A stretch of 64,000 nt of DNA from Modestobacter sp. VKM Ac-2977 (GCF_026968045.1 NZ_JAPVBQ010000004.1:546623-610622); one strand, 5' to 3'. Counted from the stretch's first letter, positions 48,037-58,339 are shown. Made by a program: numbers and translations. The notes: generated from the sequence alone by a model not told the origin.

Positions 48037-50552
48037 TCCTGGGCTCCCCGCAGGCTCGAGACGGACGTCGCGCCGGCCGGGGTGGGCGGCGGACCCGCCA
48101 GCCGGACGACGGAGCCGGGGCCGGCGCCGAGCTGGGCGCGGACCTCGCTGCCCGGCGAGCGCATCGGCAGCCAGACCACCCCGTCGGGCATCTCGACCAG
48201 CTGCACCGGCAGCGTGACCGCCCCGGCCGGGCCGGTGACGGTGAGCGGGTCGCCGTCGGCCAGGTCGAGCCGGCGGGCGGCGTCCTTGCCCAGCCGGGCG
48301 ACCGGGGGGCGGGCGGTGCCGGCCAGCGCCGGCTCCTCCCGCTGCAGCGTCCCGACGTCGACCAGTTGCCGCCAGGAGGCGAGCACCGCCTCGTCCTCGG
48401 CCAGCTCCGGCAACGGTGCCGGGACGACGTCGGCCCCGGTGCCGACGGGTGCCTGCGCAGCGCCACCGAGGGCGGCCAGCTGGGCGCGGACCTCGGTCAC
48501 CGAGCCCACCCGCAGGTCGACGCCGAGGTGCTCGGCCAGGCCCTGGAGCACCCGGCCGTCGGTGAGCTGGCCGGAGCCGTGCAGGGTCGCGTCGAAGGGG
48601 CGGACCCGTCCCTCCCAGTCCAGGTAGCTGCCGGCCTTCTCCGGGGCGGCGGCGACCGGCAGGACGACGTCGGCGTGCGCGGTGACCGCGGTCGGGAACA
48701 GCTCCAGGCTGACCACGAACCGGGCCGCCTGCAGCGCCCGCTCGGCCAGCACCGGGTCGGGCAGGTCGGCGGGGTCGACACCCCCGACGAGCAGGCCCCC
48801 CAGAGAGCCGTCCCGGGCGGCGGTGAGGATGCCGGTGAGGTCGCGTCCCGGCGTCGCCGGCACGTCGGCTCCCCAGCGCTGGGCGACGGCGGCCCGGTCG
48901 GCGGCGCTGGCGACAGTGCGGCCGCCCGGGAGCAGGGTCGGCAGCGCGCCCACCTCGACAGCGCCCCGCTCCCCCGCCCGGCGCGGCACCCAGCCGATCC
49001 GGGCGCCGGTCTCGGCGGCGAGGGCGCTGACCGCGGAGAAGCCGCCCGGCACCTCGGCCAGCCGCTCGCCGGCCAGGATGACCGCGCCCGGGCGGAACAG
49101 CGCGACGGCCACCTCGGCGAGGACGCCGTCCACCGGGTTGGCGGCGAGCGTCTGCAGCAGCTGGGCCTCCTGGCCCGGGACCGTCGGCAGCACGGTGGCC
49201 TGCAGCTTCTCCGCGGCCCGCGTGCCGAAGGGGGCCACGTCGAACACCTTCAGGCCCGCCGTCCGGACCGCCCGGCGCAGCCGCAGGAAGACGATCGGCG
49301 ACTCCTCCTCCGGCTCGAAGCCGACCAGCAGCACCGTCGGTGCGGTGGTCAGGTCGTCGTAGCTGACCGCGCCGGCCCCAGGAGCGGTGCCGGCGACGTG
49401 CGTGGCCAGGAAGTCCAGCTCCTCGGCCGAGTGCGCGCGGGCCCGGGCGTCGACGTCGTTGGTGCCCAGCGCCACCCGGGCGAAGGCGGCCCAGGCGTAG
49501 GCGTCCTCGACGGTCAGCCGGCCACCCGGCAGCACCCCCACCCCGCCGGCCGCGCGCGCGGCGCGCAGACCCTCGGCGGCCGCAGCCCACGCCTCCGGCC
49601 ACGAGGCCGGCTGCAGCTCACCGTCCCGCCGGACCAGCGGCGTCATCAGCCGCTCGTTGCTGCTGGCGTAGCGGAAGGCGTAGCGGCCCTTGTCGCAGTT
49701 CCACTCCTGGTTGACCGCCGGGTCCTCCCCGGCCAGCCGGCGGGTGACCGTGCCGCGCCGGTAGTCGGTGCGCTGGGCGCAGCCGCTGGCGCAGTGCTCG
49801 CAGACGCTGGGCTCGCTGCGCAGGTCGAACGGGCGGGCGCGGAACCGGTAGGTGGCGCTGGTCAGCGCGCCGACCGGGCAGATCTGGGTGGTGTTGCCGG
49901 AGAAGTAGGACTCGAACGGCTCGTCCTCGTAGACCGCCACCTGCTCCAGCGCGCCGCGCTCGAACAGCTCGATGAACGGGTCGCCGGCCACCTGCTGGCT
50001 GAACCGGGTGCAGCGGGCGCAGAGCACGCACCGCTCGCGGTCCAGCAGCACCTGCGAGCTGATCGGCAGCGGCTTGGGGTAGGTGCGCTTGGCCTCGATG
50101 AACCGGGACTCGGCGCGCCCGTTGCTCATCGCCTGGTTCTGCAGCGGGCACTCCCCGCCCTTGTCGCAGACCGGGCAGTCCAGCGGGTGGTTGATCAGCA
50201 GCAGCTCCATGTTGCCCTGCTGCGCCTTGTCCGCGACCGGGCTGCTCAGCTGGGTCCGCACCACCATGTCCGGGGCCACCGGCGTGGTGCAGGACGCGGC
50301 CGGCTTGCGCTGGCCCTCCACCTCGACCAGGCACTGCCGGCAGGCACCGATCGGGTCGAGCAGCGGGTGGTCGCAGAAGCGCGGGATCTGGATGCCGATC
50401 TGCTCGGCGGCCCGGATGATCAGAGTGCCCTTGGGCACGGCGACCGGGAAGCCGTCGATGGTGCAGTGGACGGCGTCGGGCGGGGTGTGCGGGCCGGGTG
50501 CGCCCGGCGGCAGCGCCGACGCGGGTTCGGGGGTGGCCGGGGTGAGGGTCAT
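48033..50552 (-). CDS. nuoG: NADH-quinone oxidoreductase subunit G
   Basis: 839 residues, the large iron-sulfur subunit. The N-terminal [2Fe-2S] site is in [20 protein letters not shown]; further cluster ligands are in [20 protein letters not shown] and [37 protein letters not shown], with NCDKGR later, supplies an additional [4Fe-4S] site (N7-like) near residue 245. The rest is a molybdopterin-type fold without an evident cofactor site. The ATG shares a base with the nuoF stop. Confidence 0.95.
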   Translation of the reverse strand: MTLTPATPEPASALPPGAPGPHTPPDAVHCTIDGFPVAVPKGTLIIRAAEQIGIQIPRFCDHPLLDPIGACRQCLVEVEGQRKPAASCTTPVAPDMVVRTQLSSPVADKAQQGNMELLLINHPLDCPVCDKGGECPLQNQAMSNGRAESRFIEAKRTYPKPLPISSQVLLDRERCVLCARCTRFSQQVAGDPFIELFERGALEQVAVYEDEPFESYFSGNTTQICPVGALTSATYRFRARPFDLRSEPSVCEHCASGCAQRTDYRRGTVTRRLAGEDPAVNQEWNCDKGRYAFRYASSNERLMTPLVRRDGELQPASWPEAWAAAAEGLRAARAAGGVGVLPGGRLTVEDAYAWAAFARVALGTNDVDARARAHSAEELDFLATHVAGTAPGAGAVSYDDLTTAPTVLLVGFEPEEESPIVFLRLRRAVRTAGLKVFDVAPFGTRAAEKLQATVLPTVPGQEAQLLQTLAANPVDGVLAEVAVALFRPGAVILAGERLAEVPGGFSAVSALAAETGARIGWVPRRAGERGAVEVGALPTLLPGGRTVASAADRAAVAQRWGADVPATPGRDLTGILTAARDGSLGGLLVGGVDPADLPDPVLAERALQAARFVVSLELFPTAVTAHADVVLPVAAAPEKAGSYLDWEGRVRPFDATLHGSGQLTDGRVLQGLAEHLGVDLRVGSVTEVRAQLAALGGAAQAPVGTGADVVPAPLPELAEDEAVLASWRQLVDVGTLQREEPALAGTARPPVARLGKDAARRLDLADGDPLTVTGPAGAVTLPVQLVEMPDGVVWLPMRSPGSEVRAQLGAGPGSVVRLAGPPPTPAGATSVSSLRGAQE

Positions 50553-51877
50553 CAGGCTGCTCCAACCGGCTCGAGCCGCAGTGAGCGGCCGAGGCGGGCC
50601 TGCTCCTCGACCGGCAGCAGGGCCACGTAGTCGTCCTTGAAGTACTTCAACGAGCTGGCGATGCAGCTGGTGGCACCGTCGCCGAGGGCGCAGAACGCGC
50701 GGCCCAGGATGTTGTCGCAGGTGTCGGTGAGCAGGTCGAGGTCGGCGGCCCGGCCCTCACCACGCACCAGCCGGTCCAGGATCTGGACGAGCCAGTAGGT
50801 GCCCTCCCGGCACGGGGTGCACTTGCCGCAGCTCTCGTGCGCGTAGAACTCGGTGAACCGGAGCGTGGCCTCGACGATCGAGTCGGTCTCGTCGAAGACC
50901 ATCAGCGCGGTGGTGCCCAGCATCGAGCCGGCCGCGGCGACCGAGTCGAAGTCCAGCGGCACGTCGAGGTGCTCGGCGGTGAAGTAGGGGGTCGAGGAGC
51001 CCCCCGGGGTCCAGAACTTGAGCTCGTGACCGGGCCGGACGCCGCCGGCCATGGCCAGCAGCTCGCGCATCGTCGTCCCCATCGGGGCCTCGTACTGGCC
51101 CGGGCGGACCACCCGGCCCGACAGCGAGTAGATCTTCGGGCCGGGCGATTTCTCCGGGCCCATGCTCTTGAACCACTCGGCGCCGCCGCGCACCACGTAC
51201 GGCACGCTGGCCAGCGTCTCCACGTTGTTGATCACCGTCGGGGAGCCGTAGAGGCCGGCGACGGCGGGGAACGGCGGCTTGAGCCGGGGCTGCCCGCGGT
51301 AGCCCTCCAGGGAGTCCAGCAGTGCGGTCTCCTCGCCGCAGATGTAGGCCCCCGCGCCGGCGTGCACCACCAGCTCGAGGTCGTAACCCGTGCCCAGCAC
51401 GTCGCTGCCGAGGTAGCCGGCGGCGTAGGCCTCCTGCACCGCGGCCATCAGCCGGCGGTGGGCGTGCACCGCCTCACCGCGGACGTAGATGACGGCGAAG
51501 TGCGAGCGGATCGCGTAGGCGGTGATGATCACGCCCTCCACCAGGGAGTGCGGGTCGGCCATCATCAGCGGGAGGTCCTTGCAGGTGCCCGGCTCGCCCT
51601 CGTCGGCGTTGACCACCAGGTACTTCGGCGCCGCGGCCGGGCCGGTGGGCTCCTCTCCCGGCTTGGGCTGGGGGATGAAGGACCACTTCATCCCGGTGGG
51701 GAAGCCGGCGCCGCCGCGACCGCGCAGGCCGGAGTCCTTGACCAGCGCGACGACGTCGTCCGGCGCCATCTCCAGGGCCGAGCGGAGCGCGCGGTAGCCG
51801 TCGAGGCGCTCATAGGTGTCCAGCGTCCAGGAGCGGGGCGCGTCGAAGCGGGCGGTGAGGACGGGGGTCAGGGGCAT
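50552..51877 (-). CDS. nuoF: NADH-quinone oxidoreductase subunit F
   Basis: The NADH- and FMN-binding subunit, 441 residues from the ATG at 51877. [16 protein letters not shown] and [19 protein letters not shown] bind FMN and NADH. The N3 cluster ligands are in [15 protein letters not shown] and, later, in FCALGDGA. A long upstream extension overlaps nuoE out of frame and is rejected. Confidence 0.96.
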   Translation of the reverse strand: MPLTPVLTARFDAPRSWTLDTYERLDGYRALRSALEMAPDDVVALVKDSGLRGRGGAGFPTGMKWSFIPQPKPGEEPTGPAAAPKYLVVNADEGEPGTCKDLPLMMADPHSLVEGVIITAYAIRSHFAVIYVRGEAVHAHRRLMAAVQEAYAAGYLGSDVLGTGYDLELVVHAGAGAYICGEETALLDSLEGYRGQPRLKPPFPAVAGLYGSPTVINNVETLASVPYVVRGGAEWFKSMGPEKSPGPKIYSLSGRVVRPGQYEAPMGTTMRELLAMAGGVRPGHELKFWTPGGSSTPYFTAEHLDVPLDFDSVAAAGSMLGTTALMVFDETDSIVEATLRFTEFYAHESCGKCTPCREGTYWLVQILDRLVRGEGRAADLDLLTDTCDNILGRAFCALGDGATSCIASSLKYFKDDYVALLPVEEQARLGRSLRLEPVGAA

Positions 51878-51878
51878 G

Positions 51879-52883
51879 TCAGGTCTCCCGCTCGATCGAG
51901 CTGTTCTGCCCGGCGCCCGAGCTGGTGGGCGGGGTGTCGGTGCCCTCGCGGCCGCGCTCGGCCGGCTGGCGACCGGCGGGCTCGGGGGTGTCCGGGTGGT
52001 GCTGCGCCGCACCGGCCCGCTCGGCCGGGGTGTCCGCGGAGGCGACGGCGGTGTCGGCGGCCTGCTCGGACGCCGTCTCGCCCGGCCCGCCCGCGGGCTC
52101 GACGTCCGGCTCCGGCGCCTGCTCGGGCTGGGCGTCGCCCATCGGCGGCGCGGTCTCGCCGCGCTCGGCGGCCAGCCGCACCCCGACCAGCGTCGGCCCA
52201 CCGGCCGACGGGGCGTCGATCGCCGCCCGCTCGGCCTCGAGGTCGGCGTGCTGGGAGAAACCGGCCAGCTGGCGGGAGACGCCGCGGAAGTCGGTCAGCG
52301 GCGCCCCGCGGGTGGGTGGCGGCTTCTCCCCCATCCGCAGCGCGGTGACCAGCGCCCGGGCCGACTCGACGTCCTGCTGGTCGTAGAACTCGTAGTCGAC
52401 GGTGACCACCGGCGCGTAGTCGCAGGCGGCCAGGCACTCGGCGTGCTCCAGGGTGACCGAGCCGTCGGCGGCGGTCTGGTCGTGGCCCACGCCGAGGTCG
52501 GCGGAGATCGCGTCGTAGATCCGCTGCCCGCCGAGGACGGCGCAGAGCGTGTTGGTGCAGACGCTGACCAGGTGCTCACCCGTCGGGTGCCGCTTGTACA
52601 TCGTGTAGAAGGTCGAGACCGCGCCCACCTCGGCCTTGGTCAGCCCGAGCAGCCGGGCGCAGAACCCGACGCCCTCGGGCGAGACGTAGCCCTGCACCGA
52701 CTGGACCAGGTGCAGCATCGGCAGCAGCGCCGACCGTTCCTGCGGGTAGCGGGCCATCAGCTCGCGGGCCTCGGCCTCGGTCTGCTCGGTCAGCGGCGGC
52801 AGGTCCGGGGCGGCCGGCTCGACCGGGCTGGAGTCCAGCCCGGTGACCGCCGTCCCCTCGGGGGAACCAGGCAACACGCTCAC
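51879..52883 (-). CDS. nuoE: NADH-quinone oxidoreductase subunit E
   Basis: 334 residues. The thioredoxin-like [2Fe-2S] domain spans about 35-195, with ligands in VCTNTLCAVLGG and EHAECLAACDYAP. Residues after about 225 form an Ala/Glu/Pro/Asp-rich, probably disordered tail of roughly 110 residues, so the protein is nearly twice the usual size. The stop lies one base before the nuoF ATG. A 76-base gap separates it from nuoD. Confidence 0.94.
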   Translation of the reverse strand: MSVLPGSPEGTAVTGLDSSPVEPAAPDLPPLTEQTEAEARELMARYPQERSALLPMLHLVQSVQGYVSPEGVGFCARLLGLTKAEVGAVSTFYTMYKRHPTGEHLVSVCTNTLCAVLGGQRIYDAISADLGVGHDQTAADGSVTLEHAECLAACDYAPVVTVDYEFYDQQDVESARALVTALRMGEKPPPTRGAPLTDFRGVSRQLAGFSQHADLEAERAAIDAPSAGGPTLVGVRLAAERGETAPPMGDAQPEQAPEPDVEPAGGPGETASEQAADTAVASADTPAERAGAAQHHPDTPEPAGRQPAERGREGTDTPPTSSGAGQNSSIERET

Positions 52884-52959
52884 GTCGTCACCTCGCTGGC
52901 GCTCGTCGACGCCGCTCGCGCGGCGCTGCTGTGCTCTCTGGATGAGCTCGCAAGCTCGC

Positions 52960-54282
52960 TCACCTGTCCACTCCCCCCATCACGGGGTCGATCGAGGCGA
53001 TCGCGGCGATGACGTCGGCGATCATGCCGCCCTCGCTCATCGCCGCGGTGGCCTGCAGGTTCACGAAGCTGGGGTCCCGGACGTGCACCCGGAACGGGCG
53101 GGTGCCGCCGTCGCTGACCACGTGGTAGCCGAGCTCGCCGCGGGGGGACTCGATGGCCGTGTAGACCTGGCCGGCCGGCACCCGGAAGCCCTCGGTGACC
53201 AGCTTGAAGTGGTGGATCAGGGCCTCCATCGACTGGCCCATGATGTGCCGGACGTGGTCCAGGGAGTTGCCCATGCCGTCGGCGCCCAGGGACAACTGCG
53301 CCGGCCAGGCGATCTTCTTGTCCTCGACCATCACCGGCCCGGGCTCGAGCCGGTCCAGCGCCTGGCCGATGATCTTGATCGACTCGGTGATCTCGCCCAT
53401 CCGCACCAGGTAGCGGCCCCACGCGTCGCAGGTGTCGGCCGTCGGCACCTCGAAGTCGTAGGTCTCGTAGCCCAGGTAGGGCTCGACCTTGCGCATGTCC
53501 CACGGGATGCCGGCCGCGCGCAGGACCGGGCCGGTGACGCCGAGGGCCACGCAGCCGGTGAGGTCGAGGTAGCCGGTGTCCTTGAGCCGTCGCTGCCAGA
53601 TCGGCTGGCCGGTGAGCAGCCGGTGGGTGCCGGCAACCCGCTCGGGGAGGACGGCGAGCAGCTCCCGCACGGACTCGACGGCACCCTCCGGGAGGTCCTG
53701 CGCCAGACCGCCGGGGCGGACGTAGGCGTGGTTCATCCGCAGCCCGGTGATCTCCTCGAGCACGTCCAGGACCAGCTCCCGCTCCCGGAAGCCGTTGGTC
53801 ATGCCGGTGAGCGCGCCCATCTCCATGCCGAAGGTGGCCAGCGCGACCAGGTGCGAGGCGATCCGGTTGAGCTCCATGACCAGCACCCGGATGGTCTGCG
53901 CCCGCGGCGGCGCCTCGATGCCGAGCAGCTTCTCCACGGCCAGGCAGTAGCCGGTCTCGTTGAACAGCGGGGCCAGGTAGTCCATCCGCGTGACCAGGGT
54001 CGTGCCCTGGGTCCAGGTGCGGTACTCCGTCGTCTTCTCGATGCCGGTGTGCAGGTAGCCGATGACGACGCGGGCCTGGGTGACCGTCTCGCCCTCGAGG
54101 TCGAGCACCAGGCGGAGCACCCCGTGCGTGGAGGGGTGCTGCGGGCCCATGTTGACCACGAGCCGCTCGTCGCCCTGGGTGTCGGCGCCGAAGGTCTGGT
54201 CCCAGTCGCCGCCGGTGACCGTGTAGACCCGGCCCTCGGTGGTCTGCCGGGAGCCGGCGTAGGGGTCCTGGGTGGTGGTCAT
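52960..54282 (-). CDS. nuoD: NADH-quinone oxidoreductase subunit D
   Basis: The 49-kDa subunit that forms the quinone site with NuoB; 440 residues from the ATG at 54282. [20 protein letters not shown] is the signature, with [19 protein letters not shown] and [15 protein letters not shown] later. It overlaps nuoC by four bases. Fold homology to hydrogenase large subunits is retained, but the nickel ligands are absent as expected. Confidence 0.96.
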   Translation of the reverse strand: MTTTQDPYAGSRQTTEGRVYTVTGGDWDQTFGADTQGDERLVVNMGPQHPSTHGVLRLVLDLEGETVTQARVVIGYLHTGIEKTTEYRTWTQGTTLVTRMDYLAPLFNETGYCLAVEKLLGIEAPPRAQTIRVLVMELNRIASHLVALATFGMEMGALTGMTNGFRERELVLDVLEEITGLRMNHAYVRPGGLAQDLPEGAVESVRELLAVLPERVAGTHRLLTGQPIWQRRLKDTGYLDLTGCVALGVTGPVLRAAGIPWDMRKVEPYLGYETYDFEVPTADTCDAWGRYLVRMGEITESIKIIGQALDRLEPGPVMVEDKKIAWPAQLSLGADGMGNSLDHVRHIMGQSMEALIHHFKLVTEGFRVPAGQVYTAIESPRGELGYHVVSDGGTRPFRVHVRDPSFVNLQATAAMSEGGMIADVIAAIASIDPVMGGVDR

Positions 54283-54998
54283 CGGTAGCTCCGGCGCTCG
54301 TCGGGGGGCGGGATCTGCGCGCCCTTGTACTCGACCGGGACGCCGCCGAGCGGGTAGTCCTTGCGCTGGGGGTGGCCCTCCCAGTCGTCGGGCATGAGGA
54401 TCCGGGTCAGCGCCGGGTGGCCGTCGAAGACGACGCCGAACATGTCCCAGGCCTCGCGCTCGTGCCAGTCCGCAGTCGGGTAGACGGAGGTGACCGAGGG
54501 GACGTGCGGGTCCTCGGCGGTGACCGCCACCTCCAGCCGGATCCGCCGGCGGTAGGTCATCGAGGTCAGGTGGTAGACGACGTGCAGCCGCGGCCGCTCC
54601 GGCGTCGCAGCCGGACCGCCGCTGTCGGCGTAGTCGACGCCGGAGACGCTGCTGCACAGCTCGAAGCGCAGCGACTCGTCGTCCCGCAGCGCCTGGACCA
54701 GGGTGAGCAGGTGCTCGCGGGCGACGAAGTACGTGATCTCGCCCCGGTCGACCAGGACCCGGTGGACGGCGGCGGCGTAGGTGGCCTCACCGACCGCGTC
54801 GATCAGCGCGTCGGTGACCTCGTCGAACCAGCCGCCGTAGGGCCGGTCGGTGGAGTGCAGCGCGACGGCCCCGCCGGGCTCGACCCGGACCAGCCCACCG
54901 AAGCCGGAGGTGTCGCCGCTGCCGGTGACCCCGAAGGCGCCCTTGCGGAACCCCCCACCGGGCTCGGTCGCCGCGTCGAAGCCGGCCTCGTCGCTCAT
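54279..54998 (-). CDS. nuoC: NADH-quinone oxidoreductase subunit C
   Basis: The 30-kDa subunit, 239 residues. The first 60 residues are a Gly-rich extension; the family core starts near [20 protein letters not shown]. Conserved segments are [20 protein letters not shown] and [20 protein letters not shown]. It overlaps both nuoB and nuoD by four bases (ATGA type). Confidence 0.95.
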   Translation of the reverse strand: MSDEAGFDAATEPGGGFRKGAFGVTGSGDTSGFGGLVRVEPGGAVALHSTDRPYGGWFDEVTDALIDAVGEATYAAAVHRVLVDRGEITYFVAREHLLTLVQALRDDESLRFELCSSVSGVDYADSGGPAATPERPRLHVVYHLTSMTYRRRIRLEVAVTAEDPHVPSVTSVYPTADWHEREAWDMFGVVFDGHPALTRILMPDDWEGHPQRKDYPLGGVPVEYKGAQIPPPDERRSYR

Positions 54999-55663
54999 CG
55001 CTCCGCTCCGGGCAGGGCGACGGCGTTGCCTCCGCGCTGCTCGATGGCGAACTGACCGGTGCGGCCCTCGGCGGCGGCCTGCTCGTAGGCGCGCTTCGCC
55101 GCCGGGTCGGCCCGGACGCTGGAGGGCATCGCGAGGTGCAGCTCCGGCGCCGTCCCGTTGGCCCGGGCTGCGGCCTGCTCCCGGGCGCGCTTGGCGCCCA
55201 GCGGCTGGTGCTGGATCTTGTGGTGCAGCTTGAGGATGGCGTCGGTGAGCATCTCCGGCCGCGGTGGGCAGCCGGGCAGGTACATGTCCACCGGGACGAT
55301 GTGGTCGACGCCCTGCACGATCGCGTAGTTGTTGAACATGCCGCCGGAACTGGCGCAGACGCCCATGGCGAGCACGTAGCGCGGCTCGGGCATCTGGTCG
55401 TAGATCTGCCGGAGGACCGGGGCCATCTTCTGGCTGACCCGCCCCGCCACGATCATCAGGTCGGCCTGGCGGGGGGAGGCACGGAAGACCTCCATGCCGA
55501 AGCGGGCCAGGTCGTAGCGGCCGGCGCCGGAGGCCATCATCTCGATCGCGCAGCAGGCCAGGCCGAAGGTGGCAGGCCAGAGCGAGGACTTGCGGGTCCA
55601 GTTGACCAGCTTCTCCACGCTGGTCAGCAGGACGCCGCTGGGGAGCTTCTCCTCCAGGCCCAT
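54995..55663 (-). CDS. nuoB: NADH-quinone oxidoreductase subunit B
   Basis: 222 residues; it carries cluster N2 next to the quinone site. Ligands are in [15 protein letters not shown] (adjacent cysteines), [12 protein letters not shown] and [15 protein letters not shown]. The core ends near residue 160 and about 60 residues of hydrophilic tail follow. It comes 36 bases after nuoA. Confidence 0.96.
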   Translation of the reverse strand: MGLEEKLPSGVLLTSVEKLVNWTRKSSLWPATFGLACCAIEMMASGAGRYDLARFGMEVFRASPRQADLMIVAGRVSQKMAPVLRQIYDQMPEPRYVLAMGVCASSGGMFNNYAIVQGVDHIVPVDMYLPGCPPRPEMLTDAILKLHHKIQHQPLGAKRAREQAAARANGTAPELHLAMPSSVRADPAAKRAYEQAAAEGRTGQFAIEQRGGNAVALPGAER

Positions 55664-55699
55664 GTCAGCGGCCTCCGTCCGTGCTCGGTCCGGTGCAGG

Positions 55700-56062
55700 T
55701 CAGTCCCATTCCAGCCCTCCGCGGCGCCACTCGTAGACGAAGGCGATGAAGACGGTGCCGATGAAGACGGCCATCGCGGTGAGGCCCCACAGGCCCAGCG
55801 CGTCGTTGGCGACCGCCCACGGGTAGAGGAAGACGATCTCGATGTCGAAGACGATGAACAACATCGCGGTCAGGAAGTACTTGACCGGGATCCGCCCGCC
55901 GGTGAGCGGCTGGTCGACCGGCTCGATGCCGCACTCGTAGGCCTGCACCTTCGCGCTGTTGTAGCGGCGCGGGCCGATGAACGGGGCCGCGGTGACCGAG
56001 AAGAGCGCGAAGCCCGCCGCGAGCACGAAGAGCCCGACCAGGGGCACGTAGTTCGACAGCAT
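55700..56062 (-). CDS. nuoA: NADH-quinone oxidoreductase subunit A
   Basis: 120 residues from the ATG at 56062 (MLSNYVPLVGLFVLAAGF), matching family length; an in-frame ATG at 56146 would add 28 polar residues and is less likely. Three helices and the cysteine/acid loop KVQAYECGIEPVDQPLTGGR, then IPVKYFLTAMLFIVFDIEIV, are typical. It is the first nuo gene, with Rex-type operators 106-146 bases upstream of its start. Confidence 0.95.
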   Translation of the reverse strand: MLSNYVPLVGLFVLAAGFALFSVTAAPFIGPRRYNSAKVQAYECGIEPVDQPLTGGRIPVKYFLTAMLFIVFDIEIVFLYPWAVANDALGLWGLTAMAVFIGTVFIAFVYEWRRGGLEWD

Positions 56063-56167
56063 CAGCAGCCCCCGAGCCAGGCGTTCCGCGGGACGGTGAG
56101 GGGCGTGCACGACCTCGGGCGGACCACTGCGACGACCTCCGCTCACATCCGACGACCGGACGACCCC

Positions 56168-56185
56168 TTGTGAACTGCTTCACCC
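56168..56185 (-). promoter_or_regulatory. Second, imperfect Rex-type operator
   Basis: TTGTGAA-CTGC-TTCACCC differs from the Rex palindrome only in the last two bases. It starts 23 bp from the perfect site (56191), about two helical turns, so both would face the same side of the DNA. Confidence 0.6.
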
Positions 56186-56190
56186 TGTGC

Positions 56191-56208
56191 TTGTGAACTG
56201 GTTCACAA
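56191..56208 (-). promoter_or_regulatory. Rex operator upstream of nuoA
   Basis: TTGTGAA-CTGG-TTCACAA is an exact match to the known Rex consensus TTGTGAA-n4-TTCACAA. Rex is the NADH/NAD+ sensing repressor; in Streptomyces coelicolor it controls the nuo operon. The site lies 129 bases upstream of the nuoA start and 15 bases downstream of a candidate -10 (TAGGCT, 56228-56223), where bound repressor would block transcription. No rex gene is in the window. Confidence 0.85.
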
Positions 56209-56222
56209 GGTCGAGTGGCCGA

Positions 56223-56228
56223 AGCCTA
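56223..56228 (-). promoter_or_regulatory. Candidate -10 of the nuo promoter
   Basis: TAGGCT on the minus strand fits TAnnnT. A weak -35 (TGGTGT) lies 18 bases upstream. The call rests mainly on its position next to the Rex operators. Confidence 0.35.
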
Positions 56229-56250
56229 TGCCGAAGGGGTGTCGGAACAC

Positions 56251-56288
56251 CAGGACCCCCGGTGATCGAGTTCACACCGGGGGTCCTG
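56251..56288. terminator. Hairpin upstream of the nuo promoter
   Basis: A perfect 14-bp stem (56251-56264 with 56275-56288) with a 10-base loop lies 29 bases past the stop of the proline-rich small gene. It probably ends transcription from that side and insulates the nuo promoter. Confidence 0.7.
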
Positions 56289-56316
56289 ACAGGCCGTGAG
56301 AGCGCAGGTCAGCGGC

Positions 56317-56469
56317 TCACAGCGGCCCGGGGGCCGGGGCGGGCGGCGGCGCGGTGGGGTCGGTCGGGTCCGGGCCCGGGACGGGCGCCGGGGCCGGCGG
56401 GGAGATCGGGTCGGTCGGCGACGGGGACGGCGAGGGCGGCTGGGGCTCGGGCGTGGGCGGGATCGTCAT
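56317..56469 (-). CDS. 50-residue proline-rich peptide
   Basis: From the ATG at 56469, 50 residues, about half of them proline, in short P-x-P runs with Ser, Ala, Thr and Asp. No signal peptide or membrane segment. The ribosome site is weak. It sits 140 bases after the small membrane protein gene, with a hairpin after its stop. It could be a real small disordered protein or a by-product of GC-rich sequence; I do not recognise it. Confidence 0.35.
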   Translation of the reverse strand: MTIPPTPEPQPPSPSPSPTDPISPPAPAPVPGPDPTDPTAPPPAPAPGPL

Positions 56470-56609
56470 GCCCCGGAGCCTGCTCCTCCCGCGGCAGACA
56501 GGGAACGCCGTCCGCTCCGGGCGCAGCCCGCGCGGCGCTCGCCGAGTGACGAGCTGTGCACGTCTGCCCCCGACCCCAGGCGTCGAAAGCTCGACACTCG
56601 GCGTCCGGG

Positions 56610-56957
56610 TCAGCGCGTCCACGAGGCGTCCGGCCGTCTGTCGACCCACGAGATCATGGCGGCGACCAGCAGCAGCAGCGCGGGCACCAGGAGGAGGAGC
56701 CCACCACCCAGCAACGTCATCAGCCCCCACGCGACGGACGCGGCCCCGACCGCCGCGATGACCGCTGGGGCGCGCATCGTCACGCTGGCGCGTTCGACCC
56801 ACAGGGCGACAGCCGCACCGACCGCGGTCGGGCCGAACACGAGGAACACGGCCGGGCCGCTGATCTCCCACGCCCAGACCGCAAGGCCGAGGACGCCCAC
56901 CAGCGCGACGACGATCAGTGCCCGGGCTCCCGGTGACGACACCTCTCGGCGTACCAC
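56610..56957 (-). CDS. Small hypothetical membrane protein
   Basis: 115 residues from a GTG at 56957, seven bases after GAGGAGG. Three to four hydrophobic segments are visible: ALIVVALVGVLGLAVWAW, GPAVFLVFGPTAVGAAVALW and TLLGGGLLLLVPALLLLVAA. The product is a small integral membrane protein of unknown function. Its start lies inside the end of the upstream gene (43-base overlap), so it probably belongs to the same operon. Confidence 0.6.
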   Translation of the reverse strand: MVRREVSSPGARALIVVALVGVLGLAVWAWEISGPAVFLVFGPTAVGAAVALWVERASVTMRAPAVIAAVGAASVAWGLMTLLGGGLLLLVPALLLLVAAMISWVDRRPDASWTR

Positions 56958-57160
56958 CTCACCACCTCCTCGACCTCGGTTGCGACGCCCGGCCCCACGG
57001 CGAGGGGGCCGGTTGGATCGCCGACCACTGCGCGCCATGGAACCCGACCGTGCCGCCACCGGGCTCGCCCTCGGTCGATGCTGAGCTCGCGCCACGCGAC
57101 GTCGGCCCAGCCGGCGCCCTGCGTCCACCAGACGCGTCGCGGCTGGCGACGACGCTCCAG
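56915..57160 (-). CDS. Small hypothetical protein, start uncertain
   Basis: The frame ending at 56915 has protein-like content (WTQGAGWADVAWRELSIDRG and GPGVATEVEEVVRWYAERCR) and coding-type base bias. No ATG, GTG or TTG gives a sensible start; the best is a CTG at 57160 next to the stop of the preceding gene, giving 81 residues. It is Trp/Arg-rich and soluble. It overlaps the following membrane-protein gene by 43 bases. I do not recognise a family. Confidence 0.4.
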   Translation of the reverse strand: MERRRQPRRVWWTQGAGWADVAWRELSIDRGRARWRHGRVPWRAVVGDPTGPLAVGPGVATEVEEVVRWYAERCRHREPGH

Positions 57161-57161
57161 G

Positions 57162-58241
57162 TCAGTCGACCACGAGGCCCAGCGCGTCGACGCAGCCGCC
57201 GGCGCTCCCGTGGTCCAGTCGGCCGGCGCAGGACGAGCCGTACCACTCGTAGACGTCCCCGACCGGGGAGGCGAAGTAGAGGGCGTCGCAGGCCGCCATG
57301 TCGCCGGCGTAGCAGCTGCGCGCATCGGCGTCCGCTGCGGCGAGGTACAGCTCGTCGCCGGCGGATGGCGGGCTCAACGGCTCACCGCCCTGGTAGAACT
57401 CCAGCCCCCACGGGCTGTCGCCGCGGTAGCTGGCCCCCGCGTCGGTCTCGGCGTCGCCCAGCAAGCCGGGCAGCAGTGGCTTCCCGAACACGCCCAGCAG
57501 CAGGGTGACCAGGGTCAGGGCACCGATCGGCAGCAGCACCGCCCAGCCGGCCCGTCGGGTGCGCCGGACCGGCGGACTGGTCCACTGCCCCTGCTCCTCG
57601 GACCAGACCGACGCCTGCAGGACCTTGCGCTCGGCCCGCAACCAATGGCCCACCGACGGCGCGAGGACCAGCAACGTCCGCAGGACCAGCCACCCGAGGT
57701 ACAGCGCGATCGTGGCGACCAGCCACCCGATGACCAGGTCCACGAGGTCTCCGGCGACGCCGGGCAGACCGGTCTCGACGTCCTCGGCCTCAGGCCACCG
57801 GACGAGAGCCCAGACCAGCCCGCCGAGAGCCAACGTCAGCTCCAGCACGGTGGCCACGAGCAGGAGCAGTCGCCCGGTCCCGCGGATCAGCTGCACGCCA
57901 CCGAGCAGCAGCATCGCGGCGAGCGCACAGCTCATGAGCTGCGCGGCGATCCACCAGACCCTGTCACCACCCTCCGGCACGCCCAGCACCACGGCCAGCG
58001 AGTCGGCGAAGAGCACCAGCAGCAGGCTCGCCGCGGCGGCCTGGAACCCGAAGACCGCGGCCGCGACCGCCACCACCGGCCGCCGGACCAGCGCGCTCTC
58101 CTGCGGTGCGGCCGTGGCCGGCCCGGTCGACGGTGCACCGGTCGCCGGGGACCCGGTCCCGGGGGCGGACCTACCCGACCAGGCCGGCTCGGGCTGGTGG
58201 CTCGCTCCGCCGTCGGCTGCTGGACGGTGCGCGTGACTCAT
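57162..58241 (-). CDS. Multi-TM protein with four-cysteine C-terminal module (paralogue A)
   Basis: 359 residues. A Pro/Gly/Ala-rich N-terminus (about 50 residues) is followed by five hydrophobic segments (about 53-80, 95-118, 123-145, 162-190, 230-252). The last 55 residues carry SCYAGDMAACDALYFAS, then YEWYGSSCAGRLDHGSAGGC: four cysteines in a fixed pattern shared with the next gene (58340-59272). By topology the module is probably outside the membrane. Function unknown. It is followed after one base by a small gene. Confidence 0.7.
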   Translation of the reverse strand: MSHAHRPAADGGASHQPEPAWSGRSAPGTGSPATGAPSTGPATAAPQESALVRRPVVAVAAAVFGFQAAAASLLLVLFADSLAVVLGVPEGGDRVWWIAAQLMSCALAAMLLLGGVQLIRGTGRLLLLVATVLELTLALGGLVWALVRWPEAEDVETGLPGVAGDLVDLVIGWLVATIALYLGWLVLRTLLVLAPSVGHWLRAERKVLQASVWSEEQGQWTSPPVRRTRRAGWAVLLPIGALTLVTLLLGVFGKPLLPGLLGDAETDAGASYRGDSPWGLEFYQGGEPLSPPSAGDELYLAAADADARSCYAGDMAACDALYFASPVGDVYEWYGSSCAGRLDHGSAGGCVDALGLVVD

Positions 58242-58339
58242 CGGCGTGCGGACCCCGTTCTTCGTCGACGGCGCCCACCGCCGTCCGGCTGATCAGGGTG
58301 GCCAGTGATCATCTGTGGGTCAAACCCGAGGTCACCCGA

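Noticed and set aside
56610..57160. Two small frames as halves of one frameshifted gene
   Set aside because: The second frame has its own ribosome site and starts as a membrane protein, and neither half looks incomplete.
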